Shown here: positions 8,471 through 17,815 of the stretch, in pieces
Layout of the letters: the number at the start of each line of letters is the position of its first letter
Numbering within the stretch: the first letter of the stretch is position 1
Translations under genes and position numbers: made by a program
From: Terrabacter sp. Root85
GTDB taxonomy: Bacteria; Actinomycetota; Actinomycetes; Actinomycetales; Dermatophilaceae
Direction of reading: 5' to 3'
DNA length: 64,000 nt
Assembly (NCBI RefSeq): GCF_001429185.1
Contig: NZ_LMIW01000008.1
Coordinates: forward strand, 732,056 to 796,055
Notes under the pieces: model-generated
Told to the model about the DNA's origin: nothing
Databases searched by the model: none
What the model saw: the letters and a program-made list of their open reading frames with translations, nothing else

Positions 8471-9493
8471 ATGGCACCAGCAAGCGACCCCTCACGCAGC
8501 AGCCGCAGCCAGGCACAGTCCGACACCCCCGACAGTCCCTCCGACCTGCCTCGGTCCTCGCTCGTCGCGGCCGTCAAGCGCGCCCGGGTCGAGTTCAAGC
8601 GGGACAACCTCACTGACCTCGCCGCCTCGTTGACCTACTACGGCCTTCTCTCGATCGCCCCGGCTCTCGCCGTGCTCGTCGCCGCGCTCGGACTGATGGG
8701 CCGCGACGCCACCGCGCAGGTGGTCAGCCAGGTCCAGGCGATCGCACCCGGTTCGAGCGCGGACTTCGTGCGCACGCTCATCACCCAGGCACAGGCGAAC
8801 CGGACGAGCGCCGGCTTCGGGGCGGTCCTCGGGCTGCTCGTGGCGCTCTGGTCGGCCTCGGGCTACGTCTCGGCGTTCATGCGGGCCTCCAACGTCATCT
8901 ACGACATCCCGGAGGGGCGTCCGATCTGGAAGACGGTGCCGATCCGCGTCGGGGTGACCCTGTTCGCCGTCGTCGTCATGGTCGCCAGCGCGGTGATCGT
9001 CGTCGTCAGCGGGCCGGTGGCCGAGCAGGTCGGCAACCTCATCGGTGCAGGGGACACGGCCCTTCTCGTGTGGGGGGTGCTCAAGTGGCCCGTGCTGCTG
9101 GTCCTCGTGTCGGTGCTCTTCGCCGTGCTCTTCTGGGCCAGTCCCAACGCGAAGCAGGGAGGGGTCAAGTGGGTCAGCCCCGGCGGCGTCATCGCCGTGC
9201 TGATCTGGCTCGTCGTCTCGGGGCTGTTTGCCGTCTACGTCGCGCTGTTCTCGTCGTACAACAAGACCTACGGGTCCCTCGCCGGTGTCGTCATCTTCCT
9301 CGTCTGGCTGTGGCTGACGAACATCGCGATCCTGCTCGGCGCCGAGGTCAACGCCGAGCTCGACCGGAGCCGCGCGATCGCCGAGGGCGTCCCGGAGGAC
9401 CTCGAACCGTTCGCGGTGCCGCGGGACACCCGCGCCATGGACGACATCGACAAGCGGGCCGTCGAAGAGGCCTCGGAGCGCAGGTCCCCGTGA
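8471..9493 (+). CDS. YihY/BrkB-family inner-membrane protein
   Basis: 340 residues from ATG 8471 (GCAGGGA just upstream). A Ser-rich cytoplasmic N-terminus is followed by the family core: LAASLTYYGLLSIAPALAVL, SASGYVSAFMRASNVIYD, four more hydrophobic segments and SYNKTYGSLAGVVIFLVWLW. The C-terminal tail is charged. Once called RNase BN, this family is now regarded as a membrane protein of unknown transport role. The 83-base gap to the next gene on the same strand suggests cotranscription. Confidence 0.88.
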   Translation: MAPASDPSRSSRSQAQSDTPDSPSDLPRSSLVAAVKRARVEFKRDNLTDLAASLTYYGLLSIAPALAVLVAALGLMGRDATAQVVSQVQAIAPGSSADFVRTLITQAQANRTSAGFGAVLGLLVALWSASGYVSAFMRASNVIYDIPEGRPIWKTVPIRVGVTLFAVVVMVASAVIVVVSGPVAEQVGNLIGAGDTALLVWGVLKWPVLLVLVSVLFAVLFWASPNAKQGGVKWVSPGGVIAVLIWLVVSGLFAVYVALFSSYNKTYGSLAGVVIFLVWLWLTNIAILLGAEVNAELDRSRAIAEGVPEDLEPFAVPRDTRAMDDIDKRAVEEASERRSP

Positions 9494-9575
9494 GCGCCCC
9501 CGCCAGGAGGCCGGGCGCGGGTGAGCGGGCACCAGGGGCGGCCGGTCCTCCGGACGCGGCGGCGGGTGACCGCAC

Positions 9576-10790
9576 ATGAGCCAGTGGCGGGACGACACCA
9601 ACCAGAGGCTGCGGGCCCTGCGTCGGGCGCTGCACCAGCCCGGGCCGGAACGCGACGCCCTGCTTCTCCTCGTCAAGGCGGCGGTCGCGACCGTGCTGGC
9701 GTGGCAGTTCGCCGTGCGGGTGCTCGACAGCCCGGTCCCGTTCTACGCGCCGATGGCCGCCCTGCTCGTCGTCGACCGCACCATGGTGCGTTCCCTGTCG
9801 GCCAGCGCCCAGCGCATCGCCGCCGTCGTGCTCGGGCTCAGTGTCGCGTGGGTCGTCGCCACGGTCTTCGGGGTCACGTGGTGGACGATGTTCGGGGTCA
9901 TCCTCGTCGCGCTCGTCATCGGGCGGTGGTCGCGTCTGGGGGAGCACGGCATCCAGGTGCCGGCCATGGTGCTCCTGTCGCTCATCACGGCCGGTGGCAC
10001 CGACGAGCAGTTCACCTATCTGACGATCGTCGAGACGGTGGCCGGCGGCATCATCGGGGTGGCGACCAACGCGATCGTGCTCGCACCGCTCCACCTGACC
10101 AAACCGCGTCAACGGGTGTCGGCGCTCGCGCGACAGGTGCGTGAGCTCCTCGAGGAGATGGCCACCGGGCTCCGCGGTGACTGGGACGTCCAGTCTGCAC
10201 GTCGGTGGTACCGCCGCGGGGGCGAGATCGGCGACAAGGCGCCGTACGTCGTCGACGACATCCGCACCGGTCGCGAGAGCATGCGCTTCAACCTGCGAGA
10301 CAACATCCGTCCCGCAGACGTCGACTGGGACGGCTACGAGCGCACCGTCACGACGCTCCGCCGGACCGTCTGGGAGGTCACGGGCATCGGCCGGACCCTC
10401 GTCGATGCCGCTGACGAGCGACGTCGACGGCCCGCGCCCTCCGACACGTTCCTCGCGGAGTACGCCGACGCCCTCGACGGCATCGCGCAGGCCGTCTCAC
10501 AGCTGGGCCGACACGACGACGACGCGACCCGGAGGTTCGACGAGGGCGCGGCCAGGGCTCGCGAGGTCCTCACCTCGCTGAGTGAGCAGGTGCGCACGAC
10601 GCCCCTCGAGGACCCCGAGCAGTGGCCTGTCTACGGCTCGCTCATCAGCGACTCGCTGCGGGCCGTAGCCGAGCTCGAGTCCGCGCGCGAGGCGGCGGTC
10701 GTCCCGGGTGACACCGGGTCGCTGCGGCTCCCGCCACCCACGGCGGGGCTGTGGTCCCGACTCCGAGGTCACGGACAGCCCCGTCATTGA
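9576..10790 (+). CDS. FUSC/aromatic acid exporter-family membrane protein
   Basis: 404 residues. The first 175 contain about six membrane segments (LVKAAVATVLAWQFAV, APMAALLVVDRTMVRS, VVLGLSVAWVVATVFG and others) typical of FUSC/ArAE transporters. The rest is a soluble, mostly helical domain rich in Arg and Asp. Proteins of this class are thought to export aromatic acids or other small organic anions; the substrate is unknown here. A full-length FUSC pump usually has two membrane halves, so this one-half protein probably acts as a multimer. Confidence 0.8.
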   Translation: MSQWRDDTNQRLRALRRALHQPGPERDALLLLVKAAVATVLAWQFAVRVLDSPVPFYAPMAALLVVDRTMVRSLSASAQRIAAVVLGLSVAWVVATVFGVTWWTMFGVILVALVIGRWSRLGEHGIQVPAMVLLSLITAGGTDEQFTYLTIVETVAGGIIGVATNAIVLAPLHLTKPRQRVSALARQVRELLEEMATGLRGDWDVQSARRWYRRGGEIGDKAPYVVDDIRTGRESMRFNLRDNIRPADVDWDGYERTVTTLRRTVWEVTGIGRTLVDAADERRRRPAPSDTFLAEYADALDGIAQAVSQLGRHDDDATRRFDEGAARAREVLTSLSEQVRTTPLEDPEQWPVYGSLISDSLRAVAELESAREAAVVPGDTGSLRLPPPTAGLWSRLRGHGQPRH

Positions 10791-10949
10791 TGTCGGCCGG
10801 CTACCGACGCGTAACCCCGGGGGGTGTCACGTCGTTCCCAGAGCACGCGGCCACGAGGTGCGCGTCCAGCGCGGTCGTTCCGCGGGGCCGGCGAAGGGGG
10901 CCGGGGGACCCGCCCCGTTCGGTCGCCCGCCGAGGAGAGAGGAGCGACC

Positions 10950-11129
10950 GTGCCGGCACCCACCCCGCCTGACGCCGCCGGCTGGGAGTGCTGGACGTGG
11001 CCGGACGCCCAGGAGCGACGCCGCGCGTCCACGCGCGGCGTCGGCCGTCGTCGCCAACGGCTGCTCCGCGTCACCGTGTGCCGGCCCGTGTCGGGTGGAC
11101 GGGAGCACGGCAGCCGCCCTCCCGCTTGA
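10950..11129 (+). CDS. Doubtful small ORF, 59 residues
   Basis: GTG 10950 follows a strong purine-rich site (GAGGAGAGAGGAG), which is the main reason to list it. The product is Arg- and Pro-rich with a central GWECWTWPD and no recognised domain. It stops just before the MerR -35 element. Composition could equally reflect non-coding GC-rich DNA. Confidence 0.25.
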   Translation: MPAPTPPDAAGWECWTWPDAQERRRASTRGVGRRRQRLLRVTVCRPVSGGREHGSRPPA

Positions 11130-11162
11130 CTTCGAGTGCGCTCGAAGCGTCAGCATGGTCCC
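11126..11162 (+). promoter_or_regulatory. MerR-type promoter and operator of the merR-family gene
   Basis: -35 TTGACT at 11126-11131, dyad TTCGAG-TGCG-CTCGAA (11131-11146), then CAGCAT at 11151-11156 as -10. The 19-base spacer is the stretched spacing on which MerR activators act. The GTG start lies 6 bases after the -10, so the message is probably leaderless. Confidence 0.7.
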
Positions 11163-11558
11163 GTGACCGTCATCGCACCGCCCCAGGGGCTGACCATCGC
11201 CGAGGCCTCCGAGCGCACCGGCCTGACCACGCACACGCTGCGCTACTACGAGCGCGACGGGCTGATGCTGCGCGGCGTCGGCCGCACGAGCTCGGGTCAC
11301 CGCGTCTACACCGAGCGCGACCTCACGTGGGTGCGGATGCTGACGCGCCTGCGCGCCACGGGAATGCCGATCCGAGAGGTCAAGGCGTATGCCGCCCTCT
11401 GCCGGCAGGGAGACGGCAACGAGACCGAGCGGCTCGCGCTGCTCCAGAACCACCGGGCGCGGGTGCTGTCCCAGCTCGCCGAGGTCACCGAGCACCTCGG
11501 CGCCATCGACAACAAGATCGGGATCTACCAGTCCGCGCTCGAGCGCGCCGAGACCTGA
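11163..11558 (+). CDS. MerR-family transcriptional regulator
   Basis: 131 residues from GTG 11163. Begins with the MerR winged helix ([20 protein letters not shown], then [19 protein letters not shown]), followed by a long dimerisation coiled coil ending near [18 protein letters not shown]. No metal-binding Cys cluster is present, so an organic or redox ligand is more likely than a metal. An in-frame GTG at 11136 lies inside the operator and was rejected. The same operator stands before the downstream aldo/keto reductase gene, which is the predicted target together with the regulator itself. Confidence 0.9.
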   Translation: MTVIAPPQGLTIAEASERTGLTTHTLRYYERDGLMLRGVGRTSSGHRVYTERDLTWVRMLTRLRATGMPIREVKAYAALCRQGDGNETERLALLQNHRARVLSQLAEVTEHLGAIDNKIGIYQSALERAET

Positions 11559-11594
11559 GGTTCCAGCACCGGCCGCGGCGGCGCGGTCGACTTC

Positions 11595-11632
11595 TTGACT
11601 TCGAGCGCGCTCGAAGCGTTTCACTCGATCGC
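11595..11632 (+). promoter_or_regulatory. Second MerR-type promoter and operator, before the aldo/keto reductase
   Basis: TTGACT (11595-11600), dyad TTCGAG-CGCG-CTCGAA (11600-11615), TTCACT (11620-11625) 19 bases after the -35. ATG 11633 lies 7 bases beyond the -10: leaderless again. The dyad differs from the first copy at one centre base. Confidence 0.7.
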
Positions 11633-12670
11633 ATGACCCAGATCCCCGAGACCACCACCCCTGCAGCAGGCCGAGCGCCGCTCGGCACGCGCACCCTCGG
11701 CGCGGCGTCACCACTGACCGTCTCGACCATCGGCCTCGGCTGCATGGGGATGTCCGAGTTCTACGGCACGGGTGACGAGGCCGCCGCCGTCGCGACGATC
11801 CACCGCGCCCTCGACCTCGGCGTCACCTTCCTCGACACGGCCGACATGTACGGGCCGTTCACCAACGAGAAGCTCGTCGGTCGGGCCCTCGACGGTCGCC
11901 GTGAGGGCGTCGTCCTCGCCACGAAGTTCGGCAACGAGCGAGCCGAGGACGGCACCCGGCTCGGCATCAACGGCCGCCCCGACTACGTCCGCCGCGCGGC
12001 CGACGCCTCCCTCCAGCGGCTCGGCATCGACCGCATCGACCTCTACTACCAGCACCGCGTCGACCCGAACGTGCCGATCGAGGAGACCGTCGGCGCCATG
12101 GCCGAGCTCGTCGAGGCCGGCAAGGTCGGCCACCTCGGTCTCTCGGAGGCCTCGCCCTCGACCATCCGGCGCGCCCACGCCGTCCACCCGATCACCGCGC
12201 TCCAGACCGAGTACTCGCTCTTCACCCGCGACGTCGAGGACGAGATCCTCCCGACGCTGCGCGAGCTCGGCATCGGGCTGGTGCCCTACTCGCCCCTCGG
12301 ACGCGGCATCCTCACCGGGGCCATCACCTCACCCGACGACCTCGAGGCCGGCGACTCCCGCCGCACCGCCTACTTCCCGCGCTTCCAGGGCGAGGCCCTC
12401 GAGTCGAACCTGGCCCTCGTCGCGAGGGTGCGCGAGATCGCCGAGTCGAAGGGAGCGACCGCCGGACAGCTCGCCCTCGCCTGGGTTCTCGCCCAGGGTG
12501 ACGACGTCGCGCCGATCCCCGGCACGAAGCGGGTGCGCTACCTCGAGGAGAACGTCGGGGCCGCATCCGTGCAGCTGACCGCCGAGGACCTGGCCGCGAT
12601 CGACGCAGCCGTGCCGAGGGCCGCGGTGCGGGGTGCCCGCTACGGCGACATGTCGAGCATCGACGCCTGA
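11633..12670 (+). CDS. Aldo/keto reductase (NADPH-dependent)
   Basis: 345 residues. TIM-barrel AKR with the catalytic tetrad visible: Asp in FLDTADMYG, Tyr of the same motif, Lys in [10 protein letters not shown], His in [10 protein letters not shown]. The C-terminal [15 protein letters not shown] binds the NADP phosphate. Resembles the AKR13/YajO-type group that reduces small aldehydes and ketones. Controlled by the preceding MerR-family gene through an identical operator; this arrangement is common for aldehyde or oxidative-stress detoxification in actinobacteria. Confidence 0.93.
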   Translation: MTQIPETTTPAAGRAPLGTRTLGAASPLTVSTIGLGCMGMSEFYGTGDEAAAVATIHRALDLGVTFLDTADMYGPFTNEKLVGRALDGRREGVVLATKFGNERAEDGTRLGINGRPDYVRRAADASLQRLGIDRIDLYYQHRVDPNVPIEETVGAMAELVEAGKVGHLGLSEASPSTIRRAHAVHPITALQTEYSLFTRDVEDEILPTLRELGIGLVPYSPLGRGILTGAITSPDDLEAGDSRRTAYFPRFQGEALESNLALVARVREIAESKGATAGQLALAWVLAQGDDVAPIPGTKRVRYLEENVGAASVQLTAEDLAAIDAAVPRAAVRGARYGDMSSIDA

Positions 12671-12721
12671 GCCCGGTTGTGGCGATGGTGGATCCGGCGC
12701 GCCCGTGTTGCCGCGCCGGGT

Positions 12722-14500
12722 CTACCGTCGCAGGACGTCGCGCAGGTTGACGACGAGCACGACCACAGCCACCGACACGAGCACCCAGTACGTCACGGGT
12801 TGCCAGTTGCCCGCGAACTCGGCCACGAGCGCGACGACGCCGAGCACCGCGACGACGCGGACGGCATACGCCAGGAAGTAGCCGCGGGTGAAGGCCTCGA
12901 CCCCGAGGACGAGCACGAGCAGCACGGCGGCGCCGAGCGGCCGGTCGGTCACCTCGGGCTTGAAGAAGCCGGCGACGAGGTAGAGGACGAGGGGCGTGCT
13001 CACGACGGCCCAGACCGCGAGCAGGCGGTCTCGCGAGCGATCGCTCGCGGTGATCGGCGTCCGACGACGGGACAGGTGTGCGTGGGGTGTTGCCGTGGGG
13101 AGTCCGTCACGCAGGGCACGCTCCATCCGGGACCGCTCGTCGCGCAGTCGCACGGCATCCATCCGGAGGGACGTCAGCTCCCGCTCGTCGGACGCCAGAC
13201 CCCGCACGTCGGGGCTGTCGGGGCCGAGACCGGCGGCGCGCGTCGTCAGGGAGTGGACCCTGGCGTCGGACTGCTCGGTGAGGTCGGCGAGCTGCTGGTC
13301 GATCTCGTCGATGCGATCGGCGACGAGGGCCGCCTCGGCCTCCGGGCTCGGGGCGACCTTCGCGAGCGCGGCCCAGCCGACGGGGTCTCCCCACGACAGC
13401 CGGACCGTGGCGTTGCGCTCGTAGCGCGGGCCGGCAGGCCCTCGTTCACCTCCGAGACGGTCCTTCGTGTCGTGGCCCCAGAGCCCGCGGTAGTCGCGCA
13501 CCCACGGGGTCCGGTCGTCGATGACGACAGGACTCCAGGCCAGCTCGGCCGACGGGCCGATGGACGGGCCGTCCCCGCGGGCGTAGTCGATGTAGGGGAT
13601 GCCCAGCCCGGCGCCCTGGGCCGCTCGCGCCCACGGGGCGAAGAGCTTGGCGAGGCGGCGCACGGCCGGGATGACACCGCCCCAGGACGGGGGTGCGACG
13701 GTGATGAGGTAGTCGCCGGGAAGGTAGGCGCCGGAATGGGATCCGGCCCCGGCGAAGACGACGGGATGGCGTCCGTCGACCGTTGCGAGGTCGGGGTCGT
13801 CCCAGCGGCGCCGCAGGTCGTCGCCCGTCTCGTCGTGGGCGCTGAAGACGACCCAGCGGGGTGGCGGCAGGCCGTCGTCGCCGAGCGTGCCCGTGCCGTC
13901 GAGGAAGACCGTCACCTGCTCCCAGTCGGCCTCGTGCTCGTTGACCCCGGAGAAGCCCGAACGCCAGTTGTTGAACGCGTAGAAGAACCAGTACTGGCAC
14001 ACGACCCAGCCGTCGCTGCGCACGACGCGGCCGTAGTAGGTCGGGCGGTCGGGGGAGAGGTGCGCCTGCTGGACGGCGTACGCGGTCGCGGCGCTGCCGC
14101 CGGGCACCGATCCGCGGAGCAGGAGCGAGAGCCGGCTCAACGTGTCGATCGTCCGGCCGAGCAGGCCGACCTGCGCGAGACGGCTGCCGGCGCGGAAGCT
14201 CGGGCGGGCGCCCGGCAGCGCGCGACGCAGGCGTTCTCGGAACGACCGCGGCTCGGTGATGCCGGACAGTGACAGGCCGGGCCCGTCGTGGTCTGCACCG
14301 TGGGCAGCGAGCGCGGCCAGGTCCAGGGTGCCCGTCGGCGTGAGGACCGTGGCCGACCCCGCCTCGTCGCGGATGAGGCTCGCGTGTGCCACGTAGGCGT
14401 CGACGGCGACCGGCAGGAAGTACTCGCCGCGGGTGAGGCGCACGACGGGCTCGTATGCCCGGAGCAGGCGGAGGTCAGCGTCGTGCGCCACGGTGTCCAC
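12722..14500 (-). CDS. Vps62-like domain protein with C-terminal membrane anchor
   Basis: 592 residues. Residues about 165-300 carry the Vps62-type pattern: QYWFFYAFNNWRSGFSG, NEHEADWEQVTVFLD, WVVFSAHDETGD, HPVVFAGAGSHSGAY. A coiled-coil-prone stretch (RIDEIDQQLADLTEQSDAR) is followed by three or four C-terminal hydrophobic segments. No signal peptide, so the Vps62-like part is probably cytoplasmic. The bacterial function of this domain is unknown. It stands alone between unrelated genes. Confidence 0.6.
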   Translation of the reverse strand: MDTVAHDADLRLLRAYEPVVRLTRGEYFLPVAVDAYVAHASLIRDEAGSATVLTPTGTLDLAALAAHGADHDGPGLSLSGITEPRSFRERLRRALPGARPSFRAGSRLAQVGLLGRTIDTLSRLSLLLRGSVPGGSAATAYAVQQAHLSPDRPTYYGRVVRSDGWVVCQYWFFYAFNNWRSGFSGVNEHEADWEQVTVFLDGTGTLGDDGLPPPRWVVFSAHDETGDDLRRRWDDPDLATVDGRHPVVFAGAGSHSGAYLPGDYLITVAPPSWGGVIPAVRRLAKLFAPWARAAQGAGLGIPYIDYARGDGPSIGPSAELAWSPVVIDDRTPWVRDYRGLWGHDTKDRLGGERGPAGPRYERNATVRLSWGDPVGWAALAKVAPSPEAEAALVADRIDEIDQQLADLTEQSDARVHSLTTRAAGLGPDSPDVRGLASDERELTSLRMDAVRLRDERSRMERALRDGLPTATPHAHLSRRRTPITASDRSRDRLLAVWAVVSTPLVLYLVAGFFKPEVTDRPLGAAVLLVLVLGVEAFTRGYFLAYAVRVVAVLGVVALVAEFAGNWQPVTYWVLVSVAVVVLVVNLRDVLRR

Positions 14501-14648
14501 CCGTCGTCACCCCGATCCGGCCGAGCCAGCACGCGCCGGTCCACGGTGCGACCGGTCCTGCGGTGAGTCTGGCACCCGGCAGCGACGCGTGCAGAACGTT
14601 GCAGCCCCGCGTGTGCTGTGTCTCGCGGTTCGGTCGAGGGGACCGTGA

Positions 14649-14660
14649 TTAGGTGGTGGC
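14649..14660 (+). promoter_or_regulatory. Leaderless -10 element of the MBL hydrolase gene
   Basis: TTAGGT at 14649-14654, then six bases and ATG 14661. Confidence 0.45.
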
Positions 14661-15314
14661 ATGCGCGTGACTCACCTCGGACATGCCTGCCTCCTCGTCG
14701 AGGCCGCCGACCGCCGCATCCTCATCGACCCGGGCAGCTTCTCGACGGGTTTCGAGGACCTGACCGGCCTCGACGCGGTCCTCGTCACCCACAACCACGC
14801 CGACCACTTCGACCCGGAGCGGGGCAGCGCCCTGATCCGCGCCAACCCCGGAGCGACGGTGCACACCGACCCCCTGACGGCCGAGAAGCTGCGCGACGAG
14901 GGCCTGCCGGCGGTGCCGTCCCGGCAGGGTGAGGACTTCGCCGTCGGCGACGTCACGGTCACCCCGGTCGGCGAGCTGCACGCCTTCAACCACGCGGCGA
15001 TGCCGCGCATCCCCAACGTCGGTGTCGTCCTGCGGGCCGACGGCGAGCCCTCCCTCTTCCACCCGGGCGACGCGTACGACGGCGAGCCCGGCCCGGTCGA
15101 CGTCCTCGCCCACCCGCTCAGCGCGCCGTGGGCCGCGAGCCGGGACTCGATCGCCTTCGTCGGGCGCATCGCCCCGAAGGTCTTCATCCCCATCCACGAC
15201 GCGCTGCTCAGCGACGTCGGGCACCGGATGTACTCCGGCCACATCGAGCAGTTCTCCGGTGTCGACGGCCTCACGTACACCCCGCTGCGCGACGCCGAGT
15301 CGGCGATCTTCTGA
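14661..15314 (+). CDS. MBL-fold metal-dependent hydrolase (UlaG-like)
   Basis: 217 residues. Begins RVTHLGHACLLVEAADRRIL and has the metal motif THNHADHFD (HxHxDH), with later ligands in GELHAFNH, HPGDAY and IPIHD. The compact single-domain form matches the UlaG/RomA-type hydrolases rather than beta-lactamases or RNase J. Substrate unknown; likely a phosphoester or lactone. Followed 22 bases later by an ABC transporter on the same strand. Confidence 0.85.
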   Translation: MRVTHLGHACLLVEAADRRILIDPGSFSTGFEDLTGLDAVLVTHNHADHFDPERGSALIRANPGATVHTDPLTAEKLRDEGLPAVPSRQGEDFAVGDVTVTPVGELHAFNHAAMPRIPNVGVVLRADGEPSLFHPGDAYDGEPGPVDVLAHPLSAPWAASRDSIAFVGRIAPKVFIPIHDALLSDVGHRMYSGHIEQFSGVDGLTYTPLRDAESAIF

Positions 15315-15336
15315 CGCTCGATCTCGGGGGAGTGAC

Positions 15337-16143
15337 ATGAGCGACGTGACCGATCTGCCTGCACCACAAGGCGATCCGACTGAGGGTCCGGCGATCGCGT
15401 TGCGGGGGCTGGGCAAGCGATTCGGCGACCTCATCGCGGTCAAGGGGATCGACCTCGACGTGCCGCGAGGCTCGTTCTTCGGGCTCGTCGGGCCCAACGG
15501 CGCCGGCAAGACGACGACGCTGTCGATGGTGACGGGACTGCTGCGCCCCGACGCCGGACAGGCGTTCGTCCTGGGTCGCGACGTCTGGGCCGACCCCGTC
15601 GCCACCAAGCGGCTGATCGGCGTGCTTCCGGACGGGCTCAAGGTCTTCGACCGGCTGACCGGGCTCCAGCTGATCACGTATGCCGGCCTGCTCCGTGGGA
15701 TGCCGCGCGAGCTCGCGTCGGAGCGGGCTGCAGAGCTCGTCGCCGCGCTCGGCCTCACCGAGGCGCAGGGCAAGCTCGTCGTCGACTACTCGGCGGGCAT
15801 GACGAAGAAGGTCACGCTCGCCTCGGCGCTCGTCCACGGTCCCCGCGTCCTCGTGCTGGACGAGCCGTTCGAGGCGGTGGACCCGATCTCGGCCGCGACG
15901 ATCCGCCGCATCCTCGCGGGCTTCGTCGAGTCCGGCGGCACCGTCGTCCTCTCGAGCCACGTCATGGACCTCGTCGAACGCATCTGCACGCACGTCGCCG
16001 TCATCTCCGACGGGCTCGTCCTCGCCGCGGGGGAGCTCGACGACGTCCGGGGCGACCGGTCGCTGGAGGAGCGGTTCGTCGATCTCGTCGGCGGGTCCAC
16101 CGAGGTGGTGGGGCTCTCGTGGTTGCGCACCTCGTCCGACTGA
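15337..16143 (+). CDS. ABC transporter ATP-binding protein
   Basis: 268 residues from ATG 15337 (GGGGGAGTG upstream). Walker A GPNGAGKTTTLS, an ABC signature reading DYSAGMTKKV (YSAGM for LSGGQ), Walker B RVLVLDEPFEAVDP, H-loop SSHVMD. Single-domain ABC-2-type exporter ATPase. It overlaps the following permease gene by 25 bases, so the two are translationally coupled. Substrate unknown. Confidence 0.92.
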   Translation: MSDVTDLPAPQGDPTEGPAIALRGLGKRFGDLIAVKGIDLDVPRGSFFGLVGPNGAGKTTTLSMVTGLLRPDAGQAFVLGRDVWADPVATKRLIGVLPDGLKVFDRLTGLQLITYAGLLRGMPRELASERAAELVAALGLTEAQGKLVVDYSAGMTKKVTLASALVHGPRVLVLDEPFEAVDPISAATIRRILAGFVESGGTVVLSSHVMDLVERICTHVAVISDGLVLAAGELDDVRGDRSLEERFVDLVGGSTEVVGLSWLRTSSD

Positions 16144-17690
16144 AGCTCACCCTGCTGCGCAACATCTTCCGGCGCAGCCGGGCCCAGGCGATCGGCGCCG
16201 TCGTCGGCATCGTCTACTTCGCCGTCCTCGTGGCCGGGCTCGCCGTCATCCTCGCCTCCTTCCGCGGGTCCCTCGACGCGGCGCGCGTCGTCATCCCGCT
16301 CGCCGGCGCCGCCGGCATCGTGCTCTGGACCGTCGTGCCGCTCTTCTCCTTCGGCTCCGACCCGACCCTCGACCCGGGTCGCTTCGCCACCTTCGCCGTC
16401 CCACACCGTGACCTGACGATCGGCCTCGTGGCTGCCGCCCTCGTCGGCCTGCCGGCGATCGCGTCGATGGTGCTGTCGGTCGGGGTGGTCGTCGCCTGGT
16501 CCCACACGCTCGCCTCGACGCTCGTGGCCGTCGTCGCGACGGCGATCGGTCTGCTGACGGCGATCACGACGAGCCGCTGGGTGTCCGCGGTGATGACCCA
16601 GGCGATCTCGAGCCGTCGCGGTCGTGACGTCATCGCGGTCCTCGGCCTGCTCCTGCTCGTCGTCATCGGTCCGGCGATCTCCGTCGTGGCCAACCTCGGA
16701 GCGAGCCTGCGCGACGTCGCCACGACAGCCGCCGTCGTCGTCGGCTGGTCGCCTCTCGGCTGGGCCTGGGCCGCCCCGGGTGACGTGGCGGCGGGCGACC
16801 TCGGCACCGGGCTGGTGCGCCTGGCCCTGGCCGCGGGACTGCTCGTCGTCGTCTTCCTGCTGTGGTCCCGGGTGCTGCGTGAAGAGGTCGACAACCCGCG
16901 CGCGGTGTCGCGCTCCGACTCGGGCACCTCGTCCGGAGACGACCTCGGCCTGCTGGCCCGGCTGCCCGGTTCGCCGCTCGGCGCCGTCGCGGCGCGCGTC
17001 CTGACCTACTGGCGCCGTGACCCCCGCTACCAGATCAGCATGGCCATGACTCCCGTCGTGCCGCTCGCGCTGCTCATCCCGTTCGTCACGGGCGACGTGG
17101 CGTGGACTCCGCTGCTCATGGGACCGCTCGTCGCGTTCCTCCTCGGCTGGAGCGAGCACAACGCCGTCGCCTACGAGTCCGACGCCCTGTGGCTGCACGT
17201 GGCGTCCGGCACGTCCGGGCGGGACGACCGTCGCGGACGCCTCCTGCCTGACCTCCTCCTCGCCGCCGTCCTCGTCCCCGTCTACGTCGTCGTCGGGGTC
17301 GCGGTCGCCGACCGCTGGGACCTGCTCCCGACTGCGCTCGGACTCTCCGTGTGCCTGCTCGGAGCGGGGTATGCCGTCTCGAGCGTCATGAGCGTCGTGC
17401 TGCCCTACCCCGTGGCGGAGTCGGGCGAGAGCCCCTTCAACGCGCCGCCGGGGGCTGCCGGGATCACCATCGCCGCGCAGTCGATGGCGAGTCTCGGCAC
17501 GCTGCTGCTCGCCTCGCCGACGATCCTGCTCGCCTGGTGGGCCTGGCAGGGTTCCGTCGCCGCCGGCTGGGGGGCGGGCATCGTCGGGGTGCTGCTCGGC
17601 ATCGTCGTCGGGATCGTCGGGGTGGGCGTCGGCGCCCGGCTCTACGAGCAGCGGGCGCCCGAGCTGCTCTCGGCACTGCGGCGTTCGTAG
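16119..17690 (+). CDS. ABC-2-type transporter permease
   Basis: 523 residues from GTG 16119, inside the end of the ATPase gene. At least ten hydrophobic segments, starting AIGAVVGIVYFAVLVAGLAV and ending GAGIVGVLLGIVVGIVGVGV; large loops near residues 260-300 and 360-375. Partner of the preceding ATPase. Exporter by family; cargo not evident. Confidence 0.85.
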   Translation: MVAHLVRLKLTLLRNIFRRSRAQAIGAVVGIVYFAVLVAGLAVILASFRGSLDAARVVIPLAGAAGIVLWTVVPLFSFGSDPTLDPGRFATFAVPHRDLTIGLVAAALVGLPAIASMVLSVGVVVAWSHTLASTLVAVVATAIGLLTAITTSRWVSAVMTQAISSRRGRDVIAVLGLLLLVVIGPAISVVANLGASLRDVATTAAVVVGWSPLGWAWAAPGDVAAGDLGTGLVRLALAAGLLVVVFLLWSRVLREEVDNPRAVSRSDSGTSSGDDLGLLARLPGSPLGAVAARVLTYWRRDPRYQISMAMTPVVPLALLIPFVTGDVAWTPLLMGPLVAFLLGWSEHNAVAYESDALWLHVASGTSGRDDRRGRLLPDLLLAAVLVPVYVVVGVAVADRWDLLPTALGLSVCLLGAGYAVSSVMSVVLPYPVAESGESPFNAPPGAAGITIAAQSMASLGTLLLASPTILLAWWAWQGSVAAGWGAGIVGVLLGIVVGIVGVGVGARLYEQRAPELLSALRRS

Positions 17691-17734
17691 GCCCCGGGGG
17701 CGCCGAAGATCACATTCGGGCGCCGGTGCAGGCC

Positions 17735-17772
17735 GCGCAGATCTACTCTTACGGTGTGTAGTAGATCTGCGC
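17735..17772. promoter_or_regulatory. Perfect 13-bp inverted repeat upstream of the cytochrome-b cluster
   Basis: GCGCAGATCTACT (17735-17747), 12-base spacer, exact reverse complement at 17760-17772. The spacer and arms are far more AT-rich than their surroundings and lie 44 bases before the first start codon. No T-run follows, so a repressor operator over the promoter is more likely than a terminator. Confidence 0.65.
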
Positions 17773-17815
17773 CGGGCAGGAGGACTCACAGCTTCGCACT
17801 CCCCGGAGGCCAGAG

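Larger units (their letters stand above)
10791..11162. other. 372-base region between FUSC and MerR genes
   Basis: Holds one weak candidate ORF (10950-11129) and, at its end, the MerR promoter/operator. No hairpin with a T-run and no repeat was noted in the first 150 bases. Confidence 0.5.

Noticed and set aside
17735-17772. Terminator of the ABC permease gene
   Set aside because: The dyad is AT-rich with a 12-base spacer, has no T-run, and sits at promoter distance from the next gene.
15786-17789. 667-codon reverse frame opposite the ABC permease
   Set aside because: Asp/Arg/Gly-rich shadow of a hydrophobic coding sequence; the forward protein has clear membrane segments and is coupled to its ATPase.
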